From Sapria himalayana (Eukaryota > Streptophyta > Magnoliopsida > Malpighiales > Rafflesiaceae), in NCBI GenBank assembly GCA_029783825.1, contig JAREIK010000696.1, forward strand, positions 1-64,000: a DNA stretch of 64,000 nucleotides. Reading direction: 5' to 3'. Every line of letters begins with the position of its first letter. Position 1 is the first letter of the stretch. The translations under genes and the position numbers were made by a program. Below, piece after piece: positions 11,064-26,189 of this stretch. The notes beneath the pieces are model-generated. The model ran no database searches and had not been told where the DNA came from. It saw only the letters and a program-made list of their open reading frames with translations.

Positions 11064-13505
11064 ATATATATATATTTATTTTAGATTGTTGTCTATATAT
11101 ACATATATGCACATTATTGTTGAGTATCTTTTAATTTTTTTTTGTGATTTATAAATTTTTATGCAAAAGTAGATCCATTTTCAAACCTTTTATTTATCGA
11201 TATGTTAAAAACTTTAGTTTTTGAAATGAAACCATGATATTTACCATTTGATTTTGGCACTACAGAAGTATAGTCGGTGTTATGCAAATATTGATTTTGA
11301 ATAGCAAAGATCGAGGTGTTTTGTACAAGAGGAAAGAGAGTCATACATTCAATAATCATTCAGCAAAAACATGAGAATGTACTTGTGCATACATTCAACA
11401 TATGTGAGGAAGACAAGAACATATATATCCTCATAATCTTAGAATGTTTTCATTTTATAAAAAAAGGAATTTTTTGTGTGTGAGAAATATAATTCACTTG
11501 CTGAATGGATGCAAAATAAAAGAAATATTGTCTTTGATGATTGATTTAGTCATCAATTTTTATATATTATACGATAAGCTTTACATATTTTAATGCTTAA
11601 ATTCTTATAATGGTCATCTTTGTCATGTTATAGCTAATATGATGGTTAGTGGGGTTCTCTTCAGTTTTAATTATTAATTGAGCAGCGGTTTAGATCTTCC
11701 TAGTATTATATTTGATTAGATAAGTTTTTCTATAGTAGCAAAGATATCTCTTCCTTCTTTTGTACTTTCTTCTATTGTTTAATATATGTTTTGATTTTTG
11801 ATAGAAAATATGATGAAGCCAAGCTATCATGGGATGTAGAGTTAGATTGTCTTAGAAAAAAAATATTTTAAGATTTTTGTGGAAGTTGTAGAACAAAAAT
11901 TGAGAGGGTGCATCTAAGAGATATGCAAATGGTTATATTCTTGATAAGTTTTTGTGATGCTAGTCTATGATATCATAATAGAAAATATTATTTATTGAAT
12001 TAAGGTTAAAGGGATTTGGTTAATAGACAAAACTAAAATAAATTGATGGATAATATGTAACTTTCAGAATCATATCATTGGAATTGGTGATTAGTGTTCT
12101 AGCCTAATATGGTTCGATTCTTTAAGCTTGGATGTCATATGAAGTTGCCAATTTTAAGAATCTTATCTTGTATACATATAAATGTATAGTGGTATACATA
12201 TAATTACATATATATAATATTTATATATATATAGGAGTTTAAATGCATATACACATGCACATATTTTATTTCATACATTCATTTATTTATAGTCTATTGT
12301 GTATATATATACAAATATGCACATCATTCGCAACTATCTTATATTATTATTTTTGTGATTTATTAAGTTTTATTACAAAAGTAGATCAATTTATCAACAT
12401 TTTGTTTGTCAACATGTTATAGAACTTTATATTTTTAAATGAAACCTTGAGATTTAGCTTCTGATTTTGTTACTACATATGTGTATTCAGGTCTTAACAC
12501 AAATATTGATTTGAAATAGCGAAGATTGAGGTGTTTTGTATCAGGGGAAGAGCAACTTGCAGTCAATAATCATTTGGTAAAAACTTGATGATACTATGTA
12601 TATCCTTCAACAAATATAAGGAAGATAAGAAATATTTCTCCTCATAAGCTTGGACTATTTTGCTACTACAAAAGATATTTTTTTGTGTATGAAAATAGAC
12701 TTCGCCAGCTTAATGGATCCAAAACAAAATAAATATTGTCCGATATGGTAAATTTGCTCAATAATTTTATAGATTTTACGATAAACTTCACTTATTTTTA
12801 AAAGATTTTATGCTTAAATCTTATAGTATTCGACGTAGTTATGTTATAGCAAATGTGATGGTTTTGGGGTTCTCTTCAGTTTTAATTCTTAATTGAACTT
12901 AAGTTTTGTCTCTAAGTCTTGGATTTGATTTTTATAAGTTTTTGTATGGTAGCAAAGATATTTCTTCCCTCACTTTTACTTTCTTCAATCGTTTAATCTA
13001 TATATATATATATATATTTATCTCATAGAAAATATGATGGCGCCAAGCTATGATTGGGTGTTGAAGATATATTGTGGCAGAAGCTAAATCTTTTATGATT
13101 TTAGCAGAAGCTATAGCTCAAAAATTGAGAGGGTGCTTCTTTGAGGTATGAAGAAATGTCTATTCTTGATATGTTTTGGTGAGGCTAGTTTATGATACCC
13201 TAAGAAAAAATATAATTTATTGAAAAATTAAGGTTAATGGTGTTTTGTTAATAGAGAAAAAATTAATGTTAGAGGTGATCTTTGCTTTTCAGAATCTTAC
13301 CATTGAAATTGTTGATTAGTGTACTAGTCCAATATGGCTGGATTTTTCAAGTTTTGATATGGTAAAAGCTATCAACTTCAAGAATATTATCATGTATATA
13401 TGTAATTACATATATACATATAAATATACATTAGTATACATGTAATTTAATACACACACACAGACACACGATAGTTTATATGCATATACATACAATAGAC
13501 TATTA

Positions 13506-13525
13506 TACACACACACACACACACA
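13506..13525. repeat. (AC)n microsatellite of a monomer
   Basis: One of the AC tracts found at equivalent places of successive monomers; others are at about 7220-7239, 9969-9997, 13452-13468, 14807-14829, 14892-14909, 15815-15831 and 17045-17066. In other monomers the same place holds (TA)n or (TTAA)n (8750-8785). Confidence 0.9.
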
Positions 13526-14074
13526 TGCACATTGTTGTCAAGTATCTTATAATTTTTTTTTGTAATTCATTAATTTTTATTCGAAAAGTAGATCTATTCA
13601 AGAACCTTTTATTTATCTACATGTTGCGAAACTTTAGCTTTTGAATTGAAATTAAGGGATTTACCTTTTGATTTTGTCATTACATAAGTGTATTTGAGTC
13701 TAACACAAATATTGATTTCAAAAAATCGAAGATCAGAGTGATTTGTATGATTGGTAGAGAGTCTTGCATTCAATAATTATTCGGCAAAAGCTTGATGATG
13801 CAAACGTGTATTCCTTAAATATGTGTGATGAAGACAAGAACATATATCTCCTCACAAGCTTGGAATATTTTTCTCTTAAAAAAATACATTTGTTTTTAAA
13901 TGAGAAATACACTTCAATTTCTTTATGGATGCAAACAAAGGAAATATTATCTGAAATGGTCGATTTAATCTCAAAATTTATAGATTTTATAATGAGATTC
14001 GTATATTTTTTTTAAAATATTTTAATACTTAAATCCTTATAGTAGTCAAATTGGTTATGATATAGTAGCAAAGT

Positions 14075-14435
14075 GTTATTGTTCGTAGGGTTTCCCTTTC
14101 ATTTTTAATTTTTAATTGAACAATAGTTTAAATCTCCTAGTTTTAGGTTTGGTTTTACAAGTTTTTTTATGGAAGGAAGGATGTCTCTTCCTTCTCTTGT
14201 ACTTTCTTTTATTATTTAATATATGTTTTGATTTCTGATAGAAAATGTGATGGTGCCAAATGTGATTGTTAGTAGGGTTCTTCTTTTAATTTTAGTTTTT
14301 AATTGAATAACAGTTTGTATTACCTAGTTTTAGATTTGGTTCTACATGTTTTTTTATGGTAGGAAGGACATCGCTTCCTTCTCTTGTACTTTTTCTATTA
14401 TTTAAGATATGTTTTAATCTCTGATAGAAAATTGA
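14075..14435. repeat. Local direct duplication of ~180 bases inside one monomer
   Basis: The stretch gttcgtagggtttcccttt to gatggtgccaaatgtgattg (about 14075-14260) is repeated at about 14261-14435 with substitutions. The reverse-complement copy at about 45140-45500 has the same duplication, so it arose before the inverted duplication. Confidence 0.8.
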
Positions 14436-15892
14436 TGGAGCCAAACTATGGTGGGATGTATGAAATAGATTGCCTTAGAAGCTAAATCGTTTAAGATTTT
14501 GGCGGAAGCTTTATCTCAAGAATTGAGAAGGAGCATCTTGGAGGGATGCAGAGAGGTATATTCTTGTCAAGTGTCTGTGAGACTAGTTTATGATACCATA
14601 AGGAAAAAGATGATTTATAGAAAAATTAAGGTCAATGGGGTTTGTTTAATAAGGAGAACTAAAATAAAGTGAGATATGATATTACCTTTCAAATTCTTAC
14701 CATTAGGATTATTGATTAGTGTTCTAGTCTAAAGCGGCTAGATTTTCAAGTATGGATGAGTTAGAAGCTGCTATCTTTAAGAATCTTACTATGTATATAT
14801 TTAAATACACACACACACACACACACACGCATATGAATAGTAGTTTCCATGTAATTGCATATAAATATAGTAAATTTATAGACTATTGTAAACACACACA
14901 CACACACATGCATATATTTTAATACATACCTACATTTATTATAGACTATTGTATATATATACATATATGCATATTGTTGTAGAGTATCTTATAATATTTT
15001 TTGTGATTTATTAATTTCTATTGCAAAAGTAGATTCATTTATAAACAATTTTTTGCCAACATGTTATAGAACTTTCAAAATAAAATTATGACATTTACCT
15101 TTTAATTTTGTCACTACACAAGTTTATTTGGGTATTATCCAAATATTGATTTCAAATAGCAAAGATTATGATATTTTGTTTGATGGGAAGTAAGGCTCGT
15201 ATTCAATAATAATTTGGCAAAAACTTGATGATAAAGATTTGTTTTCCTTCATCTTATGTGAGGAAGACAATAATTTGAGCAATATTTTTTTTCTCTATGT
15301 TTTGGATTTGATTTTATTAGCTTTTTGTATGGTAGCAATGACATTTCTTCCTTCTCTTGTACATTATTCTATTTTATAATATATGTTTGATTCCTCATAG
15401 CAAATGTGCCAAGCTATGATGAGATATATAAGATAGGTTGCTATAGAAGCTAAATCTTTTAAGTTTTGGTAGTAGCCATCGCTCAAAATTGATAGGGTGC
15501 ATCTAGGAAATATGAAGAGATGTCTATTCTTGATAAATTTTAATGATACTAGTTTATGATAACCATGGGGAAAGGAATTTTATTCAAAATTAAATGTTAA
15601 TGGGGTTTAAATAATTGAGAGAACTAAAATAAAGTGATGGGTGACATGTGCATTTAGGAATCTTACCATGGGGATCAATGGTTCGTATCCTAGTCCAATT
15701 GGGCTGAATTTTTCAAGCTAAGATGAGATAATGTTACCACTTCAAGAAAATTAAAATGTATATATGTAATTACAAATATACCTATAAATATATAGTAGTA
15801 TGCTTGTAATTAAAACACACACACACACACAATAGTTTATATGCATATACACATGAATATATTTTAGTTAATACATAGATTCATTTATAAAC

Positions 15893-15896
<4 letters not shown>

Positions 15897-15934
<38 letters not shown>
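15897..15934. repeat. Long (AC)n microsatellite at the edge of the palindromic match
   Basis: About nineteen ac units. The paired position in the right arm is the (TG)n at 43652-43687. Beyond this tract the right arm jumps to LINE sequence equivalent to 33907, so the tract marks a rearrangement breakpoint. Confidence 0.9.
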
Positions 15935-15938
<4 letters not shown>

Positions 15939-18900
15939 GCACATTTTTATCAAGTATCTTATAATATTTTTTGTGATTAATTAAATTTTATTGCAAAAGT
16001 AGATCTATTTAAAAACATTTTGTTTATTTACATGTTACTGAACTTAAGCTTTTAAAATGAAACCATAGGATTTACCTTCTGATTTTCATTACACAAGTAT
16101 ATTTGGGTTTTAGGGAAATATTAATTTCAAATAGTGAAGATCAAGGTGTTTTGTACTAGGGGAAGAATGACTTGCATTCAACAATCATTCAAAAAAACAT
16201 GATGCAGATGTTTATTCCTTCTACATAGGTTAGGAAGACATGAACATATATCTCCTCACAAACTTGGAAGGTTTTTCACTTATAGAAAGATATTTTTTTG
16301 TGTATGAGAATACATTTTGCTTGTTGAATGGATGCAAAATAAATAAAATGTTGTCATAGATAGTCAATTTACTCATCAACTTTTATAGATATTATGATGT
16401 GCTTCACATATTTAAATATTTTTATAAATTTGGTTATATTATAGCAAATGTGATAGTTAAAGGGGTTCCTCTTTTAATTTTAATTCTTAATTGAGCAGCA
16501 GTTTCATCTCCTAGTTTTAGATTTGTTTTTACATGTTTTTGCATGGTAGCAAGGTCGTATCTTCCTTATCTTCAACTTTTTTCTATTTTTTAATCTATAT
16601 TTTGATTTATGATACCAGATGTGTTAGTGTCATGTTATGATTAGATGTTTGAGTTTGATTACCTTAGAAGCTAAATCTTTTAAAAATTTGGTGGAAGTTG
16701 TAGCTCAAAAATTGAGAGGGTGCATTTACCAGGTACAAAAAGAAGTCTATTCTTAATAAGTTTTAGTGAGACTGGTTTATTATACCATAAGGGAAAAGTT
16801 GATTTATTGAAACATCAAGGTTAATAGGGTTTCATTAATAGATAAAAGTAAACTAAATTAAGGGGTTACATGTGCCTTTCAAAATCATAACATGGATATT
16901 GGTGATTAGTGTCCTTGTCCATTGGGACTTGATTTTTCAAAGATAGATATGGTAGAAGTTGCCAACTCCAAAAATCTTACCATGAGTATATATAATTACA
17001 TTTATGCATATAAATATATAGTAGTATACATGTAATTATATAAATACACACACACACACACACACATTGTAGTTTATATGCATATACACATGCATATATC
17101 ATAATTCATATATACATTCATTTATAGCCTATTATATATATACATATATATACACATATATGTACATTGTTGTGGATTATAATATAATATTTTTTCATGA
17201 TTCATTAATTTTTATTGCAAAAGTAGATAAATTTATGAACCTCTTGTTTGTCAACGTGTTACATAACTTTCGCTTTTGAAATAAAACTATGAGATTTATC
17301 TTCTAATTTTGTCACTACATACGTGTCTTAAGGTGGTGCACAAATATTGTGTTCAAATATTGAAGATTGAGCTATTTTTTTTGAGGGGAAAAGAGGCTCG
17401 CATTCAATAAACATTCATTAACTTCAAAATATACGAGGTAAAAAAAAAAAGATATCTCCTCACAAGCTTGGAATGTTTTTCTCCTTCAAAAAGATAGTTT
17501 TTGTGTTTGAGAAATACACTTCACTTGCTGAATGGTTACAAAAAAAATTAATATTATTTGAGATGATCAATTTACTAATCAATTTTTACAGATTTTATAA
17601 AAAGCTTAGAATATTTTTATTAATATTTAATACTTAATCTTTGTAGTAGTCAAGCTGGTTATGTTATAACAAGTTTGATGATTAGTGAGGTTTTTATTTC
17701 AGTTATAATTCTTAATTGAGTTGTGTTTTTATCTCTAAGTTTTGGATTTGATATTACAAGTTTTTGAATGGTAGCAATGACATCTCTTCCTTTTCATGTA
17801 CATTCTTTTATTGTTTAATATATATTTTAATTGTTGATAGCTAATATGATGGTGCCGATCTATTAAGAGATGTAGTAGATAGATTCCCTTTGAAGCTAAA
17901 TCTTTTAAGATTTTGGTAGAACCAATATATTTTAAAGGTATGCATGGATATTTATTCTTGATAAATTTCGATGAGGCTAGTTTATGATACCCTGATAGAA
18001 AAGTTGATTTATTGATAAATTAAGGTTAATTGGGTTTAGTTAATAGAGAAAACTAAAATAAAAGGTGACAAGTGTATTTTAGAATTTTACCAATGGAATT
18101 GGTGATTCGTGTCCTAGTCTAATAGAGCTGAATTTTTCAAGATTTGATAGGGTAGAAACTACCAGTTTAAAAATCTTACCATGTATATATGTAATTATAT
18201 TTATACATATAAATGTATAGTAGTTTATATGCATATACACAGTGCATATATTTTTGTTGATACATTCATTTATTGACTATTGTACTTATATTCTTATATG
18301 CACAATGTTGTCTAGTATTTTATAATAATTTTTTGTGAATTCATATTTTTATTATAAAAGTAGATCTCTGTATGAACCTTTTATTTGTCAACATATTTTA
18401 AAATTATAGCATTTCGAATGAAATTGTAGGATTTACCTTGGATTTTCACTACACAAGTATATTTGGGTATTACCCAAATATTGATTTTAAATAGAAAAGA
18501 TCGAAGTGGTTTGTAATAGGAGTATAGAGACTTGCATTTAACAATCATTCTGAAAAACCATGATGATGTTGATGTGTATTTCTTTAACATATGTAAGAAA
18601 GACAATAACATATATATCCTCATAAACTTGGTAGGTTTTTCAGCTACAGAAAAATATTTTTTTGTGTATTAGAAATACATTTCGATTGTTGAATGGAAGC
18701 AAAGCAAAAAAATGTTGTCTGAGATAGTTGATTACTCATTAATTTTTATAGATTATACATATGTGCTTGACATATATTTTTAAAAATATTTTAATGATTA
18801 AACCCTTGTTGTAGTCAACTTGGTTATATTATAGCAAATGTGATGGTTAGTGGGGTTTCTCTTTCAGTTTTAATTCTTAATTGAGCAGCAATTAGTATCT

Positions 18901-19219
18901 CGTAGTTTTAGATTTGATTTTATAAATTTTTGTATGGTAGCAAGGACGTATCTTCCTTATCTTGTACTTTCTTCTAATATTTAAATAATATTTTGATTTT
19001 TGATAGCAAATGTGATGGTGCAAAGTTATAATATGATGCAGAATTATTAGTTTATATAAGGTAAATAGGATTTCGTTAATAGAGAGAACTAAAATAAAGT
19101 GAGTAACATGTACCTTTAAAATCTTACAACGAAGATTGGTGATTAGTGTGATAGTCCAATGTAACTGAATTTTTCAAGCTTGGATGGGGTAGAAGTTACC
19201 AACTTAAAGAATCTTACCA

Positions 19220-19304
19220 TGTGTGTGTGTGCGTGTGTGTAATTACATGTATACATGTAATTAAATAGATAGATAGATAGATAGATAGATATATATATAT
19301 ATAT
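19220..19304. repeat. Compound microsatellite (GT)n...(AGAT)n(AT)n
   Basis: A gt/gc tract at 19220-19240 replaces the usual gtatatatgtaattac landmark. About six agat units at 19266-19290 are followed by an at run to 19304. This is the only tetranucleotide tract of its kind noticed in the array. Confidence 0.9.
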
Positions 19305-20274
19305 AGTAGTTTATATAGATATACACAGGCTTTTATTCTTGTTTATACATATTTTTATAGATTATTGTATATAAATATGTATATGCGCATTATTGTCAAG
19401 CAGCTTATAATAATTTTTTGTCATTCATTGTTTTTTATTGTAAAAGTAGATTCATTTATAAACTTTTTGTTTGTCAACATGTTATAGAATTTTAGCCTTT
19501 GAAATGAAATCATAGGATTTACCTTCTCATATTGACTACACAAGTATATTTGTGTTTCATGCAAATATTGATTTCAAATAGAAAATATAAAAATATTTTC
19601 TAATAGGGGAATAGAGACTTGCATTAAATAATCATTCATGAAAAAATATGACAATGCATATGCGTATTCTTTCAACATATGTGATGAAGAAAATAACATA
19701 TATATACTCACAAACTTGGAAGGTTTTTAAGCTACAAAAAGATTTTTTTTTTTGTGTATGAGAAATATATTTTGGTTGTTGAATGGATAAAACCAAAAAA
19801 AATGTTGTCTGAGATAGTCGATTTACTCATCAATTTTTATAGATTTTACAATGTTCTTCACATATTTTAAAATAAAATATTTTAATGCTTAAATCCTTAT
19901 AGTAGTCAACTTGGTTATATTATAGCAAATGTGATGGTTAGTGGGGTTCCTTTTTTAGTTTTATTTTTTAATTGAGCAGCAGTTTGTATCTTTAGTTTTA
20001 GATTTGATTTATGAGTTTTTGTATGGTATTAAGGATGCCTCTTCCTTCAATTGTACTTTCTTCTATTCAAAAACATTTGTTGTGATTTCTGATAGCAAAT
20101 TAATGATGCCAACCTATAATATGATATATGAGTTAAATTGCCTTTAGAAGATATATTTTTTTATGATTATATTGGAAGTTATAGCTCAAAAATTGAGAGG
20201 GTGCATCTTGTTGAGGTATGCAGAGTGGTCAATCCTTGATAAGTTGGTGAGACTGGTTTATAATATAATAAGGT

Positions 20275-20764
20275 TGTTGCGTAATTTCGCTTGTAGTTTG
20301 TGATTTTATCTCAGGCGAATACAAAACAAATAAAAATTTGCAGCACAATATATTATATATCCACAATCACCATAGTAGAAACATAGATAAAAAGTGGTTT
20401 ACTAGTCGTTCAGCACGAATAACTACAACCTATCAAAAAAATACTTATGCATTATTAGATTATAACTAAAATTAATGTCTAACAAAGTATGTGACTATTA
20501 ATCAAGAAGAAATCACGTAGAAAAGAGAGAAACAAAAAAATAATTCCGCAAAGAAAAATAACAGAGAGATAAAACAAAAACAAGAAATATATATTTATAT
20601 TAGCAATTTCTCTGTATTAATAAATGGAGCGAGACCACTGTTATTATTTTATTTCTGCATTCCAACATCTCAATATTTTCGTTACTGCACTAACATTAAA
20701 AATATTGAAATAGAAAACATTTTGGTTATACAAAATAGTTTATCAAAATAAACTACATACAACA
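20275..20764 (+). mobile_element. Solo LTR, same family as 10551-11063, copy 2
   Basis: A 490-base segment begins tgttgcgtaatttcgcttg and ends aactacatacaaca. It shares with copy 1 the sequence around tggtttactagtcgttcagc, the tract near ggagcgagac, and the 3' end. Removing it joins ...taatataataagg to aagaaaaaagatgattt, which restores the normal monomer order (compare the monomers at 14600 and 18000), so this one is a simple insertion. The possible target duplication, aaggt against aagaa, is poor. Copies 1 and 2 differ a great deal, so the insertions are old or from different subfamilies. Confidence 0.7.
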
Positions 20765-23700
20765 AAGAAAAAAGATGATTTATCAAAAAATTAAGATTAA
20801 TGGGATTTGGTTAATATATATAACAATAGAGTGAGGAGTAACATTTACCTTTTATAATATTAACATGGATATTGGTCATTAGTGTTCTAGTCAAATACGG
20901 CTGGATTTTTCATGCTTGGATGGGATAGAAGCTGCCAACTTCAAGAATCTTATCGTGTATATAAGTAATTACATTTATACATATAAATGTATAGTAGCAT
21001 ACATGTAATTACAAATATATATATATAGTAGTTTATATTTATACACACAAACATGCATATATTCTAGTTCATACATTCATTTATAAACTGACACAACACA
21101 TCTATGCACATTATTGTCAAGTAGCTTATAATTTTTTTATGTGATTCTTTAATTTTTATGCAAAAGTATATCCATTAAGAAAATTGTATTTATCAACATG
21201 TTTCATAATTTTAGCTTTTGAAATAAAACCATGAGTTTTACTATATGATTTTCTCACTACACAAGTGTAGTCAGGTTTTATGCAAATACTAATTTCAGAT
21301 AGCAAAGATCAAGGTGTTTGCTATATGGGAAAAAGAGATTTGTATTCAATAATTATTTATGAAAAAATTGACAATGCAAATGTGTATTCTTTCAACATGT
21401 GGTAGGAAGACAAGAACATATATCTCCTCACAAGCTTGAAATATATAGAAAGGTATTTTTTATATATTATAAATATACTTCACTTGTAGAATGGATGCAA
21501 AACAAAATAAATGTTGTCTGAGATACTTGATTTTCTCATCAATTTTTCCATATTTTATGATGAACTTTAGATATGTTTTTAAAATATTTTATTATTTAAA
21601 TCTTTTTATTAGTCAACATGGTTATGTTATAGCAAATATTTTGGTTAGTATGTTTCCTTTTTCAATTTTAATTCTTAATTGAGCAAGATTTTGTATCTCC
21701 TAATTTTAGATTTGATTTTATAAGTTTTTGTATGATAGCAAGGACATCTCTTCTTTTTCTTATACTTTATTCTATAGTTTAATATATGTTTTGATTTCTA
21801 AAAGCAAATGTGATGGTGTCAAGCTATCATGGGATTTAGGAGTTATATTACCATAGAAGCTTAATCTTTCAAATTTTTGGTAGAAGTTGTATCTCAAAAT
21901 TTAAGATGGTGCATCTATGAGATATACAATGGGGTTTTTTCTTGATAAGTTTGGGGGAGGTTAGTTTATGATAACATAAGGGAAAAGTTGATTTATTAAA
22001 ATATTAAGGTTAATAGGACTTGGCTGATAGAGATAAATAAAATAAAGTGAGGGGTGACACGTGCATTTTAAAGTCTTACCATATAATTTGGTAATTAGTG
22101 TCATAGTCCAATGGGGGCTTTGGCTGAAATTTCAAGCTTAGATGGGGTAAAAGCTGTCAACTTCAAGATTATTACTTTGTATATATATATAATTATGTAT
22201 ATATATATATAATTGTTTAGTAGTATACATGTAATTACATATACATATTTACACTAGTTTATATGCATATACACATGTATATATTTTAGTTTATACATAC
22301 ATTCAATTATAGACTTTTGTATAAATATATATATATGCACATTATTTTCGAGTATCTTATAATATTTTTTTTGATTCATTAATTTTTATTGTAAAAGTAG
22401 ATCCATTTATGAAACTCTTGTTTGTCAAGATATTACATAACTTTTGTTTTTCAAATTAAACCTAGGGATTTACCTTCTGATTTTGTCACTCCACATATGC
22501 TTTTGGGTGCTACACAAACATTGATTTCAAATAGAGAAGTTCAATGTGTTCTGTATTGAGGAGAATAGAGGCTCACATTCAATAATCATTTAGCAAAAAC
22601 TTGATGTAAATATGTAATCCTTCAACGTATGAGAATATTTTTCTCATACGGAAAGATATTTTTTCTTGTGTATGAGAAATACACTTTGCATGCTGAACGG
22701 ATGCCAAACAAATGAAATGTTGTATGAGATGGTTGATTTTCTCATTATTTTTTTTCAGATATTACGATTAGCTTCACATATTTTTTTAAAAAATATTTTA
22801 ATGCTTAAATTATTATAGTAGCAAACTTGGTTATGTTATAGAAAATGTGATGGTTAGTGGGGTTCCTCGTTTAGTTTTAATTCTTAATTGAGCAGCAGTT
22901 TGTATATGCTTGTTTTATATTTAATTTTACAAGTTTTTGTATGCTAGCAAAGATGTTTCTTCCTTTTCTTGTATTTTTTTCTATAATTTATATTATGCTG
23001 TGATTTTTGATAGCAAATGTGATGTTGTCAAACTATAATGAGATGTAGGAGATAGGTTGCCTTAGAAGATAGATAATTTAAAATTTTGGTGGTAGTACGA
23101 AGAGGAGTCTATTCTTGATAAGCTGGTGACTAGTTTATGATACTTCAGGAGAAAAGATGATTTATTGAAAAATTAATGTTACTGGGATTTGTTTAATAGA
23201 GAGAACTAAAAAAAGTGAGGGATGACATGTATCTTCATAATCTTACCATGGAGATTGGTTATTAGTGTCCTAGTCCAACTAGACTAAATTTTTCTAGCTT
23301 TGATGTGGTAGAAGCTAAATCTTAAAAAACTTACCGTGTATATATGTAATTACATGTATAGATATAAATGTATAGTACTATACATGTAATAACATTTATA
23401 AATCTATTGTAGCTTCTATGTATATACACATGCATATATTTTTGTTCATACATTCATTTATAGACTGTTATATATATATATACGCTTATATGCACATTAT
23501 TATTGAGTATCTTATAATATTTTTTTGTGGTTCATTAATTTTTATGCAAAAGTATATCTTTTTATGAACGTTTTGTTTATCAAAATTTTATGGAACTTTA
23601 GCTTTAGAAATGAAATTATGAAATTTATCTTCTATATCAGTGTGTCGTTATGTAGATACTAATTTCAAATAGCAAAGATCGAGGTGTTTGGTATGAGGAT

Positions 23701-25754
23701 AAAAGAGACTCACATTCAATAAGTATTTTTCAATAATATGACGATGTAGATATGTATTCCTTCAACATATGTGAGAAAGACAAGAACATATATTTATTCA
23801 CAAGCTTGGATTGTTTTCCTCCTGTAGTAAGATATTTTGCGTGTATGAGAAATATACTTTACTTGCTAAATAGATGCAAAACAAAAGAAATGTTGTCCTA
23901 TATAGTTGATTCACTCATCAATTTTTACATATTTTATGATGAGCTTCACATATTTTTTAAAATATTTTAATGCTAAAATCTTTTTAGTAGTCATCTTGGT
24001 TATGTTATAGCAGATATGATGATTAGTATGGTTCCTCTTTCAGTTTTAATTCTTAATTAAGCAGCAATTTGTATCTCCTAGTTTTAGATTTGATTTTATA
24101 AGTTTTTGTATGATAGCAAGGACGTCTCTTCATTCTCTTGTACTTTCTTCTATTGTTTAATATATATTTTTGATTTCTAATATCAAATTTGATGATACCA
24201 AGCTATCATTCGATACAAAAGTTATATTATCTTAGAAGCTAGATCTTTTAAGATTTTGGTCGATGTTATAGTTTAAAAATTAACTGGGTGCATCTAGGAA
24301 GTATGTAGAGGAGTATATTCTTGATAAGTTTTTGTCAAATTAGTTTATGATACCATAAAGTAAAAAATAAGTTATTGAAAAATTAAAGTTAATGGGGTCA
24401 AGTTAATAGAGAGAACTAAAATAAAGTAATGGGTGACGTGCCTTTTAGAATTATACAATGGAGATTAGTTATTGGTCTCCTATTCTAGTGATGTTAGATT
24501 TTTCAAGCTCGGATGGGTAGAAGCTACCAACTTCAAGAATCTTATCATGTATATATGTAATTACATATATACATATAATTGTATAGTAGTATACTTGTAA
24601 TTTCACACACACGCATATATTTATATATATAGTAGTTTATATGCATATGTTCATGCATATATTTTAGTTCATATATTCATTTATAGACTATTATATAAAT
24701 ATACATATATGCACATTATTTTCGAGTATCATATAATATATTTTTTTGTAATTCAATAATTTTTTTGTAAAAGTATATCCATTTATGAACATTTTGTTTG
24801 TCAACATGTTACAGAACTTTAGCTTTTGATATGAAACCATGAGATATGCCTTCTAATTTTGTCACTACACATGTGTATTTGGGTGTTATGGAAATATTGA
24901 TTTCATACAGTGAAGATCAATGTATTTCTTATTAGGAGAAGAAACGCTCACATTTAATTATTATTCGACAAAAACTTGACAATGCAGGTGTGTATTTCTT
25001 CAAACTATGTTAAGAAGAAAAATATTTTTTTATGTATGAGAAATACACTTTGCTTCGTGAATGGATGCAAAACAAATAATGTTTTTTCTGATATGGTTGA
25101 TTTACTTATCAATTTTTATAGATTTTACTATGAGTTTCATATATTCTTTTTAATATTTTAGTGTTAAATCCGTGTAGTAGTCAACTTGGTTATGTTATAG
25201 CAGATATGATGATTAGTAGGATTCCTCTTTCAGTTTTATTTCTTAATTGAGCAGTAGTTTATATCTCCTAGTTTTAAATTTGATTTTATAAGTTTTTGTT
25301 TGGTAGCAAGAACATATCTTCATTCTATTATACTTTCTTCTATTGTTTAATATATATTTTTGATTTATAATAGCAAATTTGATGATACCAAGCTATCATT
25401 CTATGTAGAAGTTATATTATCTTAGAAGCTAAATCTTATAAGATTTTGGTGGAAGCTATAACTTATAAATTAACTGGGTGCATCTAGGAAGTATGTAGAG
25501 GAGTCTATTCTTTATAAGTTTTGGTAAAGTTAGTTATGATACTATAAGGGAAAAAATAATTTATTGAAAAATTAACGTTAATGGGGTTAGGTGAATTGAG
25601 AGAACTAAAATAAAGAAATCAGTGACATGTGCCTTACAGATTTTTACCATGGAGATTAGTTTTGGATGGGGTAGAAGCTGCCAACTTCAAGAATCTTATC
25701 GTGTATGTGTAATTACATATATACATATAAATGTATAGTAGTATACTTGTAATT

Positions 25755-25776
25755 GTGTGTGTGCGCGTGTGCGTAG
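25755..25776. repeat. (GT)n/(GC)n tract of the last monomer
   Basis: A gt-rich tract with gcgc interruptions at the usual microsatellite place of the last complete landmark monomer, here on the opposite strand sense (gt rather than ac). Confidence 0.85.
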
Positions 25777-26189
25777 TAGTTTATATGCATATATATATGC
25801 ACATATTTTAGTTTGTACATTCATTCATTTATAGACTATTATATAAATATACATACTTGCACATTGTTGTCGAGTATATTATAATATTTTTTTTGTGATT
25901 CATTAAATTATTTGTAAAAGTATATCCATTTATGAACCTTTTGTTTGTCAACGTGTTATAGAACTTTAGCTTTTGAAATAAAAATATCGGATTCGCCTTC
26001 TAATTTTGTCGCTATTCATGTGTATTTAGGCGTTATTGAAATATTGATTTCATATAGTGAAGGTCAAGGTGTTTTTTTATGAGAGGAGGAAACGCTCATA
26101 TTTGATAATCATTCAACAATACTTGACAATCCAGGTGTGCATTGTTTCAACCTATGTGAGGAAGATAATAACATATATCTACTCACAAG

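Noticed and set aside
13764..14015. 83-codon frame in the tandem array, with relatives at 23752, 24976 and 45558
   Set aside because: The frames start and stop at different places in different monomers and the opposite strand is equally open (10369-10572, 11159-11359, 18381-18623); no monomer keeps a full frame.
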